From IMG/VR virus record IMGVR_UViG_3300032304_002224, positions 1 through 22,340 of that record: a stretch of DNA of 22,340 nucleotides. The stretch is one strand, 5' to 3'. Below the pieces are notes generated by a model. The model had not been told where the DNA came from. It worked only from the letters and a program-made list of their open reading frames with translations, and did not search any database. Numbering within the stretch: the stretch's first letter is position 1; the number at the start of each line of letters is the position of its first letter. Of this stretch, positions 7,265 to 15,131 are shown in pieces. Origin of the DNA: a virus. The translations under genes were made by a program, and so were the position numbers.

Positions 7265-7702
7265 TTATTTGGGGTTGGCTGGGCGGCCGCGTTTTTTGGC
7301 CGGCGGGGTTGTCGCGTCCGGCAGGGGTGGCAAGGGCGAAACAATCCCCACCGGCTCAGGAGACGGACGGGAAACCTGAGCGGTGGGGGTGTTTTTCTTC
7401 GCATCTCCAACCATGGCTTCAGCGGCAGAAAGGGCTTGGATGGCAAAAAGACCGTCCTCGGGCGGATCGGTGCACTCGCCTGTTTCAAGGTTGCGCACTT
7501 GCACAGCGGTCCAAAAGGTGGAGCCCATGCGCTTCACCAGATCGGCGTTCATTGTCTTAAAGGCCGCGTAGTCTTTGCAAACGTGGACCTGACAATTCAA
7601 TCGCGTGTCGAGGGTGGTCGAGCCCCCGAGTTTGGGGTGCAACTTGCGAATCACCCCAAAGGTCTTCGACGAACAAATCAAGTATTCAAGTTTGAGCTTC
7701 AT
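7265..7702 (-). CDS. Hypothetical protein with AT-hook-like C-terminus
   Basis: A 145-residue protein with its start placed at the ATG at 7702. The longer start at 7738 would translate through the strong hairpin at 7717-7755, so it is unlikely. The N-terminal half looks like a small alpha/beta domain (MKLKLEYLICSSKTF, then TRLNCQVHVCKDYAAFK). Residues about 102-145 are a Pro-rich linker ending in KKRGRPANPK, which resembles an AT-hook. It sits between the capsid gene and the tail genes, where head-completion or minor virion proteins are usual. The family is unknown. Confidence 0.6.
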   Translation of the reverse strand: MKLKLEYLICSSKTFGVIRKLHPKLGGSTTLDTRLNCQVHVCKDYAAFKTMNADLVKRMGSTFWTAVQVRNLETGECTDPPEDGLFAIQALSAAEAMVGDAKKNTPTAQVSRPSPEPVGIVSPLPPLPDATTPPAKKRGRPANPK

Positions 7703-7716
7703 GGTCGGAAAGGCAA

Positions 7717-7755
7717 GCGCCCGGCTCCAAAGTGTCACACTTCAAAGCCGGGCGC
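7717..7755 (-). terminator. Strong stem-loop downstream of the capsid gene
   Basis: GCGCCCGGCT (7717-7726) pairs perfectly with AGCCGGGCGC (7746-7755). Inside, after a 3-nt internal loop, AAGTG pairs with CACTT around a TCA loop. On the minus strand it starts about 26 nt past the capsid stop and ends 14 nt before the next ATG. No long U-run follows, so it may act as a partial terminator or an mRNA-processing or 3'-stability element that raises capsid expression over the tail genes. Confidence 0.6.
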
Positions 7756-7781
7756 AAGGTAGGAGTCAATTGTTCGTCACC

Positions 7782-9293
7782 TTAGACAATGGTCGGAAGC
7801 CCCTCGGGATTCCAAGCACTGACGATAATGCCGTAACCATTGACAAGGCCGTTGGCGTCCTGCGTGGCACGAGATCCCCAGCACATTTCCATGCCAATTT
7901 CGGAATCAAGGCCGTGGTTTTGGTGTTCCTCAGTGCGATGACCAAAGGCCAACCCCTGAGATCCCTGACCGTACCCGCAGGCGATGCCTTCGTTGGCGAG
8001 AGCGTAGCCGCGCACGTAAGGTTGACCCTTTTCGTTGCATGGAATCACCTCGCTGCCAATGGCGTGCTGCGTGGTCAGGAAATCGGTGGTCCAAACTCCC
8101 GTGTTCCAAACCACCGAACCCACGGTGCTTTGATTGATCGTGCCACCCGAGGTGCCGCTGCGCAGCGCCTTGGTCAGCGTGATGGTGTTGCCGTTGGTCA
8201 CTTGGTAGGCATACATGCCGAATTTGCCAGCGTCACCCGTGGCGGCCGATGCCTCCAAATTGCGGATGAGCAGATAGCGCTCGGTGCCGGTCACAGCGGC
8301 GATTTTGTCGCCTTCAAACCCACCAAACGCAGCAGACTCAAAGTACTGCGCATACAGCGGATCCGTTTTGGCGGCGGCAGCGGCGCTTCCACCGAGTTTT
8401 AACTGGTAGCCAGTCGCAGGGGATGCGGCAATGGCTTCACCGAGATAACCAATTGGCGCGCAGAGGGCACCTTGAGGGCCGTCGGCACTGTCGTTCTCGA
8501 TCTCCCAGCGATCCAGCACACAGCCACCCCACGATGGGAGCAAACCGGTGTAAAGGCTGTTTTCCTGTCCGCGCAGGTCCGAGTTGGCGAGCAGGGTTTG
8601 CCAGTCGTTCGAGGACTCAAGTTCGTCGAGCTGCTTGTGAGGAAGAAGAAGATAATACTTCTTGCGCTCCTGAAGCCCTTTTTTGGCGAGATTCACGGGC
8701 TTGGCCATGATCGTGCTGAGCGCATTGGCGATGCGCTTGGCGTCGTCGGCCATGAACGTGTCCGCGCTCGTGAGCTGGGAAACGGCAGTCTTGCGACCGG
8801 AATAAATGGTGTTGCGTGCGTGTGCACGCTTCAGCATCTCGGCTTCCCAGTTGTCGGCTTGGTAGCGCTTGAACCAGTCGGTCAACTTGACGCGGCTTTT
8901 GGCGTCGATGTTGCCTTTGCCGAGAGTGGTCTGATTCTTGGTGACGTTGTTCCATTTTGCGCCTTTCCACATCACTCCCAATTTGAATTGGTAGAGTTGG
9001 AATTTGGCGCTTTCGCCATTGCCGACACGTTGAGCGCCGGAACCTTGGTAGCCGGGGCCACCAAAGGGAGCCTCAACCTGCATGTTCACGGTGTCACCGG
9101 CGAGCTTTTGGGCGTCGAGGACGGTCACGATGGGTTTTCCTTCGCCGGCTCCACCAATGAGTTTGGCGAGGCGGGAGGACCGAATGGTTCCAACGGCCAC
9201 GGAGGCCGCCCATTTTTGTTCTTGCGAGTTTGCGCCGGCGGCCGCCACGACTTGGGCGACGGTTTGACCGGTAATCGATGCGTAGTTTGGCAT
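7782..9293 (-). CDS. Major capsid protein (N4-gp56 / DUF4043-like)
   Basis: A 503-residue protein directly downstream of the scaffold-like gene and upstream of tail genes. It has features of the N4-gp56-type major capsid family. The N-terminal region (about residues 40-95) contains an IVTVLDAQKLAGDTVNMQVEAP-like strand set followed by a Gly-rich loop. A long basic helical spine (DWFKRYQADNWEAEMLKRAHARN) follows. The C-terminal half has a TDFLTTQHAIGSEVIPCNEKG-like segment and a Gly/Tyr-rich end. HK97 fold is inferred from the family. No Shine-Dalgarno sequence precedes the ATG, but a structured 167-nt leader does. Strong expression of this gene is expected, with the hairpin at 7717-7755 closing its message. 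Confidence 0.82.
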   Translation of the reverse strand: MPNYASITGQTVAQVVAAAGANSQEQKWAASVAVGTIRSSRLAKLIGGAGEGKPIVTVLDAQKLAGDTVNMQVEAPFGGPGYQGSGAQRVGNGESAKFQLYQFKLGVMWKGAKWNNVTKNQTTLGKGNIDAKSRVKLTDWFKRYQADNWEAEMLKRAHARNTIYSGRKTAVSQLTSADTFMADDAKRIANALSTIMAKPVNLAKKGLQERKKYYLLLPHKQLDELESSNDWQTLLANSDLRGQENSLYTGLLPSWGGCVLDRWEIENDSADGPQGALCAPIGYLGEAIAASPATGYQLKLGGSAAAAAKTDPLYAQYFESAAFGGFEGDKIAAVTGTERYLLIRNLEASAATGDAGKFGMYAYQVTNGNTITLTKALRSGTSGGTINQSTVGSVVWNTGVWTTDFLTTQHAIGSEVIPCNEKGQPYVRGYALANEGIACGYGQGSQGLAFGHRTEEHQNHGLDSEIGMEMCWGSRATQDANGLVNGYGIIVSAWNPEGLPTIV

Positions 9294-9460
9294 AACGGTT
9301 GTTTGGGGGGTGGGTGCCCGCCGTTTGCGTCATGGCATCAAACCACGCGCCGCCGGCAAGGCGGGTTTTGGGGTAGATGCAACCCTTGCTTGCCGCAGAA
9401 GTGCGGCTGGGTTGCGTGAATCAGGCGGGTTAGCCTGAGATAGCTCCGGGTCGGTATGGT
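9294..9460 (-). promoter_or_regulatory. Structured leader between scaffold and capsid genes
   Basis: This 167-nt gap holds three stem-loops. GCAACCC (9379-9385) pairs with GGGTTGC (9409-9415) and encloses GCCGC/GCGGC (9392-9396, 9403-9407). TCAGGC (9421-9426) pairs with GCCTGA (9433-9438). CCGCC (9350-9354) pairs with GGCGG (9360-9364). They precede the capsid ATG on the same transcript. They may separate scaffold from capsid expression (termination or processing) or protect the capsid mRNA 5' end. Confidence 0.45.
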
Positions 9461-10573
9461 TTACCTGAACGTCACCCCGTACGCAGCTCCGCTGCCTCCA
9501 AGGTCTTCATTCAGAAACGCATCGATGTCTGCAAGATCATCACTCTGGGCGGCTGCCTGCAAGCGTTGAACTCGAACGTCATCGGGTGACACGTCTCGAA
9601 TACTGACACGGTGCGCCTGTCCAGTGGCACCAGAGAACGGCATTGGGCCCGGCTCCGCCTGGGCTGCTGTTCGCTGGGTCTGACGGCCCATTGGGTTTTG
9701 GGGGCTCCGACCCGGCTTCGCCTGGGTTGGAGCAATACCTTGCTCGCGCGCAATTTCTTGGGCGATGAGCAGAGCAAATTGGGGGTGGCGACGTTTCGCC
9801 AAATCAAGCGCAGCGTCGGGATCGTTTGCGATTGACGGATCGGCCGCAGCGGCGCGTTCGAGCGCATTGATTTCCTCCATGCGCTGAGTCGTGGCCAAGG
9901 TAAAGGGGTCGTTGTCGTCGGCCAGCGCCGGAAACATGTCGTAGGCAGCCTCCACGGCCGCATCTTCGATCCGCTGCACTTCCGTGGCCTGCTGGCGCTG
10001 CGTCACGACTTGCTCCCGCTGCATCAGTCGGAGATCGGCAATCAATTCCGCTTGGCGGGTGTTCAGGTCGTACACCTCGCGGTTGTAGGTGGAGCCAATG
10101 CCGCCATCCTCAGCAAAATCAATGAGTTTGGCCCGAACTTCTTCCAGTTCGGCTTCCAAAGCGTCCATGCTCGGATTGCTTTGCGCGGCCTCGGTTGGAG
10201 CGCCGGTTTCGTCGATCAGTCCCAGTTGCTGGTTGGCCATTGCTGAAATCTCCGATGGGGAGAGATCAGGGTTTTTCATGGCAATTTCCAGCATAACCTT
10301 GTGAGGTGTTGGAAGATGCTTGGTGTAAAACCGGTCTGGCAGCGTCTCAGGAATCGTCCGCGCCGGCGGTTCTTCGTTCACTGGCGCTGGCGCTGGCGCT
10401 TTCCGGTCTTCGACAAATAACGTCTGGGGCGCAGCCTGTTGCACTTGGGACGGTGCCGCTTCCTCGATCACCTCGGGCGCATCGCCCATGCCGGCAAGAG
10501 CCGTGTCCATGGCGGCGTCAAAGTCGGCGTCTTCGGTTTCAATCAAGGTTGGTGCTTCAGCGGTTCCCGTCAT
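9461..10573 (-). CDS. Capsid scaffold-like protein
   Basis: A 370-residue acidic protein with the start placed at the ATG at 10573 (an upstream TTG at 10609 would add 12 residues). It is rich in Ala, Glu, Asp and Gln and mostly helical, with an acidic N-terminal region (ETEDADFDAAMDTAL). A predicted coiled coil spans about residues 130-215 (DALEAELEEVRAKL, then RQAELIADLRLMQREQ). A disordered Pro/Gln-rich segment follows, and the C-terminal patch (VRVQRLQAAAQSDDLADIDAFL) could be the coat-binding helix. This composition and its place immediately before the major capsid gene match podovirus scaffolds. No protease domain is seen. Confidence 0.65.
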   Translation of the reverse strand: MTGTAEAPTLIETEDADFDAAMDTALAGMGDAPEVIEEAAPSQVQQAAPQTLFVEDRKAPAPAPVNEEPPARTIPETLPDRFYTKHLPTPHKVMLEIAMKNPDLSPSEISAMANQQLGLIDETGAPTEAAQSNPSMDALEAELEEVRAKLIDFAEDGGIGSTYNREVYDLNTRQAELIADLRLMQREQVVTQRQQATEVQRIEDAAVEAAYDMFPALADDNDPFTLATTQRMEEINALERAAAADPSIANDPDAALDLAKRRHPQFALLIAQEIAREQGIAPTQAKPGRSPQNPMGRQTQRTAAQAEPGPMPFSGATGQAHRVSIRDVSPDDVRVQRLQAAAQSDDLADIDAFLNEDLGGSGAAYGVTFR

Positions 10574-10611
10574 GGTGGGTATTCTATGTAATTTACTCCG
10601 ACCGCGCAAGA

Positions 10612-10638
10612 GTTATTCACAATTCAATTGTGAACAAC
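10612..10638. promoter_or_regulatory. AT-rich perfect palindrome upstream of scaffold gene
   Basis: TTCACAATT (10616-10624) and AATTGTGAA (10626-10634) are a perfect inverted repeat around one base, extended by GTT/AAC after one mismatch. It covers the stop codon of the upstream glycosyltransferase and lies 40-65 bp before the scaffold ATG. It could be an operator or an AT-rich stem. No convincing promoter could be placed next to it. Confidence 0.35.
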
Positions 10639-11172
10639 CTCCCACGGTTTGGGTTTGCCGTGATACACCACGACTGCGCCTGAGTCCGGCCCGTGGACTT
10701 TAAAACTCGTCACCAACGGCGGATGAAGATACTGAATGGAGTCTTTGAGCTTTGAGTAAATCCATTTCTGATCCCCTCCAGGATGCGGCGCGCCATCGTA
10801 ATCCACTGTGACCTCGGGACGTGGACCTTGCCATACCATGATGCTGCTGTTCAGATCAGGGAGGAGCGCGTCTTTCATGCCCCACACCTGCCCGTTGTCC
10901 GTGGGTAGGTCATCCAACCAGTTGAGGGGGCTGCGGATGGTCACGTCGAGATCGAAATAGCAGGTTTTGCCAAAGTCGTGATCAAACAGTTCCAGCTTCG
11001 ACCACCAGCCTTGCCAGCTTTTGACCAATCGAATGCCCGGTTGCTTCGGGTGATCGGTCAGACAAATGAACGGCGCTGCCTTGTAGTGCTGCCACACCAT
11101 GTCACTGAGCCGCTGGACGTGCTCCGGGACGTAAAGGCCGCCGGTCTTTAGGACGCAAACAAAGGTGTCCAT
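10624..11172 (-). CDS. Small GT-A type glycosyltransferase
   Basis: A 182-residue protein with its start at the ATG at 11172, which gives a 25-bp overlap with the FkbM gene. Residues 73-76 (FDLD, in CYFDLDVTIRSPLN) look like the metal-binding DxD motif of a GT-A nucleotide-sugar transferase. LNSSIMVW (107-114), GGDQKWI (132-138) and HGKPKPW (171-177) match the order of acceptor-side and C-terminal His-x-x-Lys-Pro motifs seen in GT8-like enzymes. It probably transfers a sugar from a UDP- or GDP-linked donor. The acceptor is unknown; the setting inside a virion operon suggests a virion protein or the host surface. It is short for a complete enzyme but all expected motifs are present. Confidence 0.7.
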   Translation of the reverse strand: MDTFVCVLKTGGLYVPEHVQRLSDMVWQHYKAAPFICLTDHPKQPGIRLVKSWQGWWSKLELFDHDFGKTCYFDLDVTIRSPLNWLDDLPTDNGQVWGMKDALLPDLNSSIMVWQGPRPEVTVDYDGAPHPGGDQKWIYSKLKDSIQYLHPPLVTSFKVHGPDSGAVVVYHGKPKPWEVVHN

Positions 11173-11804
11173 ACAAAAACATCGTCGTTCCCGATGCGGT
11201 CCACTTTCCGGTATTCCCGCTCGTGCAGCCAGTTGCGGGTGTAAGAGTCCGGCCACCCGTAGGGCTCGCCATGCCCTTTGAGTTCAAGGGCAATCACAGG
11301 ATGACTTACCCGGATGATCTCCTCCGACCCTTCGAGCGCCGCCTGTTCCCATCCCTCCACATCGAGCAGCATGAAATCCACGCCGGCGTGGGGCAAAACT
11401 TTGTCCAGCATGATCACGGGCGCGGCATGGGGCGCATTGCCTAACCTTACCTGAGTGGCTCCGTAATTGCCCCATTCCCTCGTGCTTCGCCAAGTGGTCA
11501 CGTTTCCCTCTTGGTTCCCAAGGGCTCCATATTTCAGGTGATAAAACCGTTCCGATTTCGATTTGCCGTTGTTGGCGAGCAGGCATTCGTAGTTCTGGGG
11601 ATCGGGCTCAAAGGTGAACACTTGTTGAAAGCAATCGACCAACCAATTGGCATACACCCCCACATTCCCGCCGGCCTGCACACAGATCCGGCGCGGATCC
11701 TGCACATGCTGCAAATACTGCGGCAAGCGCTCGACCTCGCGGAGCACCACCCCCGGCGTCACGGTGTCGCCATCCGGCCAGAAAAAACCTTGCCGCTCTT
11801 TCAT
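11148..11804 (-). CDS. FkbM-family methyltransferase
   Basis: A 218-residue class I methyltransferase of the FkbM type, which usually O-methylates sugars or polyketides with S-adenosylmethionine. The SAM-binding motif I is QAGGNVGVYA (43-52, with Gln where Asp or Glu is usual), followed by FEPDP (65-69) and the family hallmark LLDVEGWE (146-153). Its ATG overlaps the GT8 stop by 4 bp (ATGA), so the two are translationally coupled. The downstream glycosyltransferase overlaps its end by 25 bp. This suggests the three enzymes build and methylate one glycan. Confidence 0.85.
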   Translation of the reverse strand: MKERQGFFWPDGDTVTPGVVLREVERLPQYLQHVQDPRRICVQAGGNVGVYANWLVDCFQQVFTFEPDPQNYECLLANNGKSKSERFYHLKYGALGNQEGNVTTWRSTREWGNYGATQVRLGNAPHAAPVIMLDKVLPHAGVDFMLLDVEGWEQAALEGSEEIIRVSHPVIALELKGHGEPYGWPDSYTRNWLHEREYRKVDRIGNDDVFVWTPLFAS

Positions 11805-13681
11805 TTCCAGAGTGCCCTTTCTGGGTTAAGTGGGTTCATCGCCCTCACGGCGCGATGAAACGGACCTTGCCCGCTGGCCATTTTCGGAATGTGCAGCCAT
11901 TCGTAATCTTCAAACGTGGTCAAACCGATGGCCTTGGCAATGACCATCAGCATGAGGATTGCCTCGCGATCTTCCCTCATTTCCGCAAAGCGCAGCGGAG
12001 CCATTTTCCAGTCCAGCCCACCGATCTGCTTTTGCCATTGGTCTATGACTAAACTTATCACTGCTGCCGCTTGTTGAGCGTTGCCGAGGAGATAGTGCCC
12101 ATACGAAGCGATGACGGCAGTGCGCAACAGATTACACAAGGCCGCCGGCCAAATTTGGACATTTACAATTTGAGAACACACCTCCACGGCGGACATCCAG
12201 GCAAATTTTAATTTGCCTTGAAGCGCCATCATATAAACGACGGAGGTTTGCCAACTCATCGCCCACCGAAACCCCATCCCGTCGCTCATTGTTGGCATTT
12301 CAACCCCCGCCACGTCTGCTTCCCATTCGCTGTACGTTAGCAACCCCTCGCACACCCGATAGGTCAGGAACACCTTCAGCGCCGCAAGTGCTTCGCCTTG
12401 AATCAGGTGCTCAGGCCGGTCCCGAATCCAGCGCAGCGCGCGCTCGGTGCGGTAGGCAAGGGGTAAAGACTCGTCGTTGTTCGCTTCAAACACGTTGGTA
12501 ATTTGAGCGTCGGCCGGGTAAACGATCACCGTGTTCACCGTAAAAGGCGTCTTTTTGGGAGATCGATCTTCAAATTCAAACACTGCGGCATGGCTTTTGA
12601 GGTGCGCCAGCTTGTCGGCTTTCTTGACGCCGGCCGCGTGAAGTCCGTAAACCAGATCGGGCACACTGCCATAACCGTGGGAAACGGCGTGCATAAAGAA
12701 ATTAAACCCCGCCGGCATCGGGTGAAACGGCACCCCGGAACGCTGGACGGCCATGTTCAGTGGGGTCTGGTCGCCATAGTCGGCGATTTCATGGATTGTT
12801 TTGTCTTCAAGGATCTTTGCGGCTCGGCGAAAAGCCGCCCGGACGTGCTCACACGAAAAATCCGCGATGAACAGCCCCGAGTTGAAATACTGCCGGCGCT
12901 CCAGTCCCAACTTAGCACAGTCCAGCGACACAAACGACTGAGCATCCCGTGTGCCTGGGTCTGGCACCGCCGACACGGCACCCTTGGCCACTTGCGACAC
13001 CAAATCCGTTCGCCGGAGCAGCCACAAGTCGGCATCAAAAAACACCACTGGCACCGGTGGCAGGAGATCGGGCAGGGCTAGCTTGTAGGCAAAGCCGGCA
13101 TCGCCACTGAAGCGCAGCACGTTGCACGGCAATCCTGTGTGCTGGTGAAACCTCTTCACCGCTTCTTCTCCCATGGCTTCGTAGCCTGGGGTGATGATGG
13201 TAGCCCCAAGCAGCGGCAGCGGGTCGGAGGCGTTCCAGCCTGTGGCGATTGGCTCTAAAGGTTTGGTATGCTTACCGAGATAGAGCATCGACGCGCACGA
13301 TTCTTCGACCGTAGGCGTACGCTGATTGGCGATCTTCAACCATTTTTGGATGGTGTCAGGGTTTGGCGCTAGCTCCCAAAGCGTCACGCAATACACCCAT
13401 TTGCAATGGGCCATGTGCGCCTTTGCCAATGCGTGATATTCTGCCACTCCCTTGGGGTGCTCTTTGAGCCACAGAATCCATGCCCCTTTTCCAGCTAGTT
13501 CTTTGCCTTCGGGTTTGCTCCCGCACGAAATCATGAGGGTTTCAATTTTGAAATAGCCCGATGCGCCAAAAAACGCGCTTTCCCATTCATTGTGGCCCGG
13601 CGTTCCCTGTTTAAATGGGTTTACCCCCACCACTCCAAAGAAATGGGAGCCGTAGCCGTCGTGTCCGTCTGTCTGTTTCAT
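11801..13681 (-). CDS. GT8-type glycosyltransferase with extra domains
   Basis: A 626-residue protein. The central part carries the GT8 (glycogenin/galactosyltransferase-like) signature set: FFDADLW with the DxD metal site at 216-218, YFNSGLFI (265-272), YGDQTPLN (302-309) and GLHAAG (346-351). It should transfer a hexose from a UDP-sugar in the cytoplasm. The first 150 residues and last 250 are not recognised. The C-terminal part is helical with many Trp and Ala (HYLLGNAQQAAAVISLVIDQW), possibly for acceptor recognition. It begins three bases after the endolysin stop and is coupled to the FkbM gene by ATGA. The size is about twice that of a minimal GT8 domain. Confidence 0.78.
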   Translation of the reverse strand: MKQTDGHDGYGSHFFGVVGVNPFKQGTPGHNEWESAFFGASGYFKIETLMISCGSKPEGKELAGKGAWILWLKEHPKGVAEYHALAKAHMAHCKWVYCVTLWELAPNPDTIQKWLKIANQRTPTVEESCASMLYLGKHTKPLEPIATGWNASDPLPLLGATIITPGYEAMGEEAVKRFHQHTGLPCNVLRFSGDAGFAYKLALPDLLPPVPVVFFDADLWLLRRTDLVSQVAKGAVSAVPDPGTRDAQSFVSLDCAKLGLERRQYFNSGLFIADFSCEHVRAAFRRAAKILEDKTIHEIADYGDQTPLNMAVQRSGVPFHPMPAGFNFFMHAVSHGYGSVPDLVYGLHAAGVKKADKLAHLKSHAAVFEFEDRSPKKTPFTVNTVIVYPADAQITNVFEANNDESLPLAYRTERALRWIRDRPEHLIQGEALAALKVFLTYRVCEGLLTYSEWEADVAGVEMPTMSDGMGFRWAMSWQTSVVYMMALQGKLKFAWMSAVEVCSQIVNVQIWPAALCNLLRTAVIASYGHYLLGNAQQAAAVISLVIDQWQKQIGGLDWKMAPLRFAEMREDREAILMLMVIAKAIGLTTFEDYEWLHIPKMASGQGPFHRAVRAMNPLNPERALWK

Positions 13682-13684
13682 TTT

Positions 13685-14206
13685 TTATTCAATAATTCGA
13701 ATGACCTCCAGCACATTTTTGCGGATGCGGGGTTTTTCAAAAGTTCCCTCACCATCGCGCGCGGCGCGGGCATTGGTGTTGTAACCAATAGCATCAAACG
13801 GCCCGGTGGTGGTGCCGTCGTCGTTGGTGCAAAGTTCAATGTGGCTGTAATCAAAAATGATGATGTCGCCGGTTTTCAGAATGCAATTCTTGGGCAGGAT
13901 CCGCAGCTTGCGCCGGCGCGCCCACTTGCTCCACTCCCTCACGGCCGCACTCTTGCAGCGCCACGTTTCGGCGGTTGCCGGCGTCAATTTCAGGGCTGCT
14001 AGCACGTCCGGCCGTTTGAGCCATTCCCTCATGCAGTACGCGACCCCGGCTGCGCAATACGGCTCGCGATTGGTCATCCCTTCCGGGTAACTCGTGGCTT
14101 CCCACAGCTTCGCAATCCAAGGGGCGCGGTTTTTCGTCACCTCCACCCGGTCTTTATCCAGACGGGCGATCTCAATCAGCGCGAGACGTAACGGGTAAGT
14201 GCTCAT
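13685..14206 (-). CDS. Endolysin-like peptidoglycan hydrolase (CHAP/NlpC-P60 fold)
   Basis: A 173-residue protein. Cys51 lies at the start of a helix (REPYCAAGVAYCMREWL, 48-63) and His122 in a strand after a Gly-Asp turn (LKTGDIIIFDYSHIELC, 110-126), with a later polar strand (DAIGYNTNA, 138-146). This Cys...GDI-strand...His...Asn order is that of CHAP/NlpC-P60 cysteine peptidases that cut peptide bonds of the cell wall. No signal peptide is seen, so release would depend on the neighbouring holin-like protein. It is coupled by an ATGA overlap to the 125-residue gene upstream. Cell lysis at the end of infection is the likely role. Confidence 0.72.
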   Translation of the reverse strand: MSTYPLRLALIEIARLDKDRVEVTKNRAPWIAKLWEATSYPEGMTNREPYCAAGVAYCMREWLKRPDVLAALKLTPATAETWRCKSAAVREWSKWARRRKLRILPKNCILKTGDIIIFDYSHIELCTNDDGTTTGPFDAIGYNTNARAARDGEGTFEKPRIRKNVLEVIRIIE

Positions 14207-14580
14207 GAAACAATGTCTGGCACCGGCGGCAGGTTGATGATGCGCTGCCAGACCCCCACGCCTTCCGCAGCGAGCGAGACGAGTTCTTTTGTGATATCGC
14301 CTGAGCGGTGCGGAAAACCCAGCTCGACCATCAACGCGGCAATCTGTTCGCCCACTTGCTCCGCTTCGGCATCAGTGAGGTTCAGCAATTCGGCCGGCAC
14401 GTCTGCGATGCCGTCGAGCGCTTCTTTGAACACTGGCCATTCTCTGGCGAGGCTGAACAGTTCAAAAATGCTGATCTTTTTATCGGCTGCGATGTCGCGG
14501 CCTCGCAGGATCAACACGGCAATGGCAGCAATGAACTGCTGCGTCTGGATGATGGAACGGGTGTTAATGCTCATGGTCAT
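14203..14580 (-). CDS. Hypothetical lysis-region protein
   Basis: A 125-residue, mostly helical acidic protein (or 123 residues from Met3 at 14574). A hydrophobic helix at residues 14-26 (QQFIAAIAVLILR) could be weakly membrane-associated. It is followed by DKKISIFELFSLAREWPVFKEAL and an ELLNLTDAEAEQVGEQIAALM segment. Similar small proteins near holin and endolysin genes are common, but I do not recognise a named family. Its start overlaps the end of the holin-like gene and its stop overlaps the endolysin start by ATGA, so all three are coupled. Confidence 0.65.
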   Translation of the reverse strand: MTMSINTRSIIQTQQFIAAIAVLILRGRDIAADKKISIFELFSLAREWPVFKEALDGIADVPAELLNLTDAEAEQVGEQIAALMVELGFPHRSGDITKELVSLAAEGVGVWQRIINLPPVPDIVS

Positions 14581-15118
14581 GGTCCTTGGGGTGGTTCGGT
14601 AGATGACGCTCAGCCGCGTCGAGAATTTTTTGGGCGTAGCGATGCTCGCGGGCCTCCAACAGCCTCACGACACCGTGGATAACGGCAAACGACACAATCG
14701 AGGCCACGCCGCCGCCGAAAAACAACATAATCGGGTGCGTCAGCACCGCCGCCGTCTGCGGTAGGAGCAGGCTGGCAGCCACATTGAGCACGGCCCCAAA
14801 AAACAGCGCCATCATTCCGCGGCCCACCAGGATGTTCATCGGTTCTCTCCGTAGCCGAAAAATAATCATGGGGATCATCGTGCAGGCCGCCCCCATGAGC
14901 GGGAGTGCTAACACCCGCAGCTCAGTGATTTCGCCACTGGCCGCTTCCTCCGCGAGGACCATTCCACCTGGAGCAATGATGCTCAGGCCCAAAAAGATCA
15001 TGAGAGAATCAATCACGGCAATGAATCGGTGAGGCATAGGGTGCGAGGTGTGAGGTGAGGAGGAATGACACGCTTGGGAGCGCACGGGATCGGGACAGGA
15101 CAGGTTTAGACTTTTCAT
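14564..15118 (-). CDS. Holin-like multi-spanning membrane protein
   Basis: A 184-residue protein with four hydrophobic segments at about residues 32-54, 72-87, 101-122 and 128-148 and a charged, His-rich C-terminus (DHDHEH). The gene adjoins the endolysin region, so a holin role (timed pore in the inner membrane) is likely. It is larger than most holins. The start at 15118 gives 13 nt from the previous stop. An alternative ATG at 15037 would remove 27 Ser/Pro-rich residues and begin just before the first membrane segment. Confidence 0.6.
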   Translation of the reverse strand: MKSLNLSCPDPVRSQACHSSSPHTSHPMPHRFIAVIDSLMIFLGLSIIAPGGMVLAEEAASGEITELRVLALPLMGAACTMIPMIIFRLRREPMNILVGRGMMALFFGAVLNVAASLLLPQTAAVLTHPIMLFFGGGVASIVSFAVIHGVVRLLEAREHRYAQKILDAAERHLPNHPKDHDHEH

Positions 15119-15131
15119 AGGGTGGCGTCAA

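Noticed and set aside
8472-9419. 315-codon plus-strand ORF across the capsid gene and its leader
   Set aside because: Antisense to the clearly recognisable capsid protein, with Gly/Leu/Val-rich non-specific composition and no motifs.
10573-10609. Promoter TTGCGC/17 bp/TAGAAT before the scaffold gene
   Set aside because: The -35 box matches only half of the consensus, and the -10 box ends too close to the ATG for a normal leader.
12503-13081. 192-codon plus-strand ORF antisense to the GT8 gene
   Set aside because: No recognisable domain, and the opposite strand carries a complete GT8 motif set.
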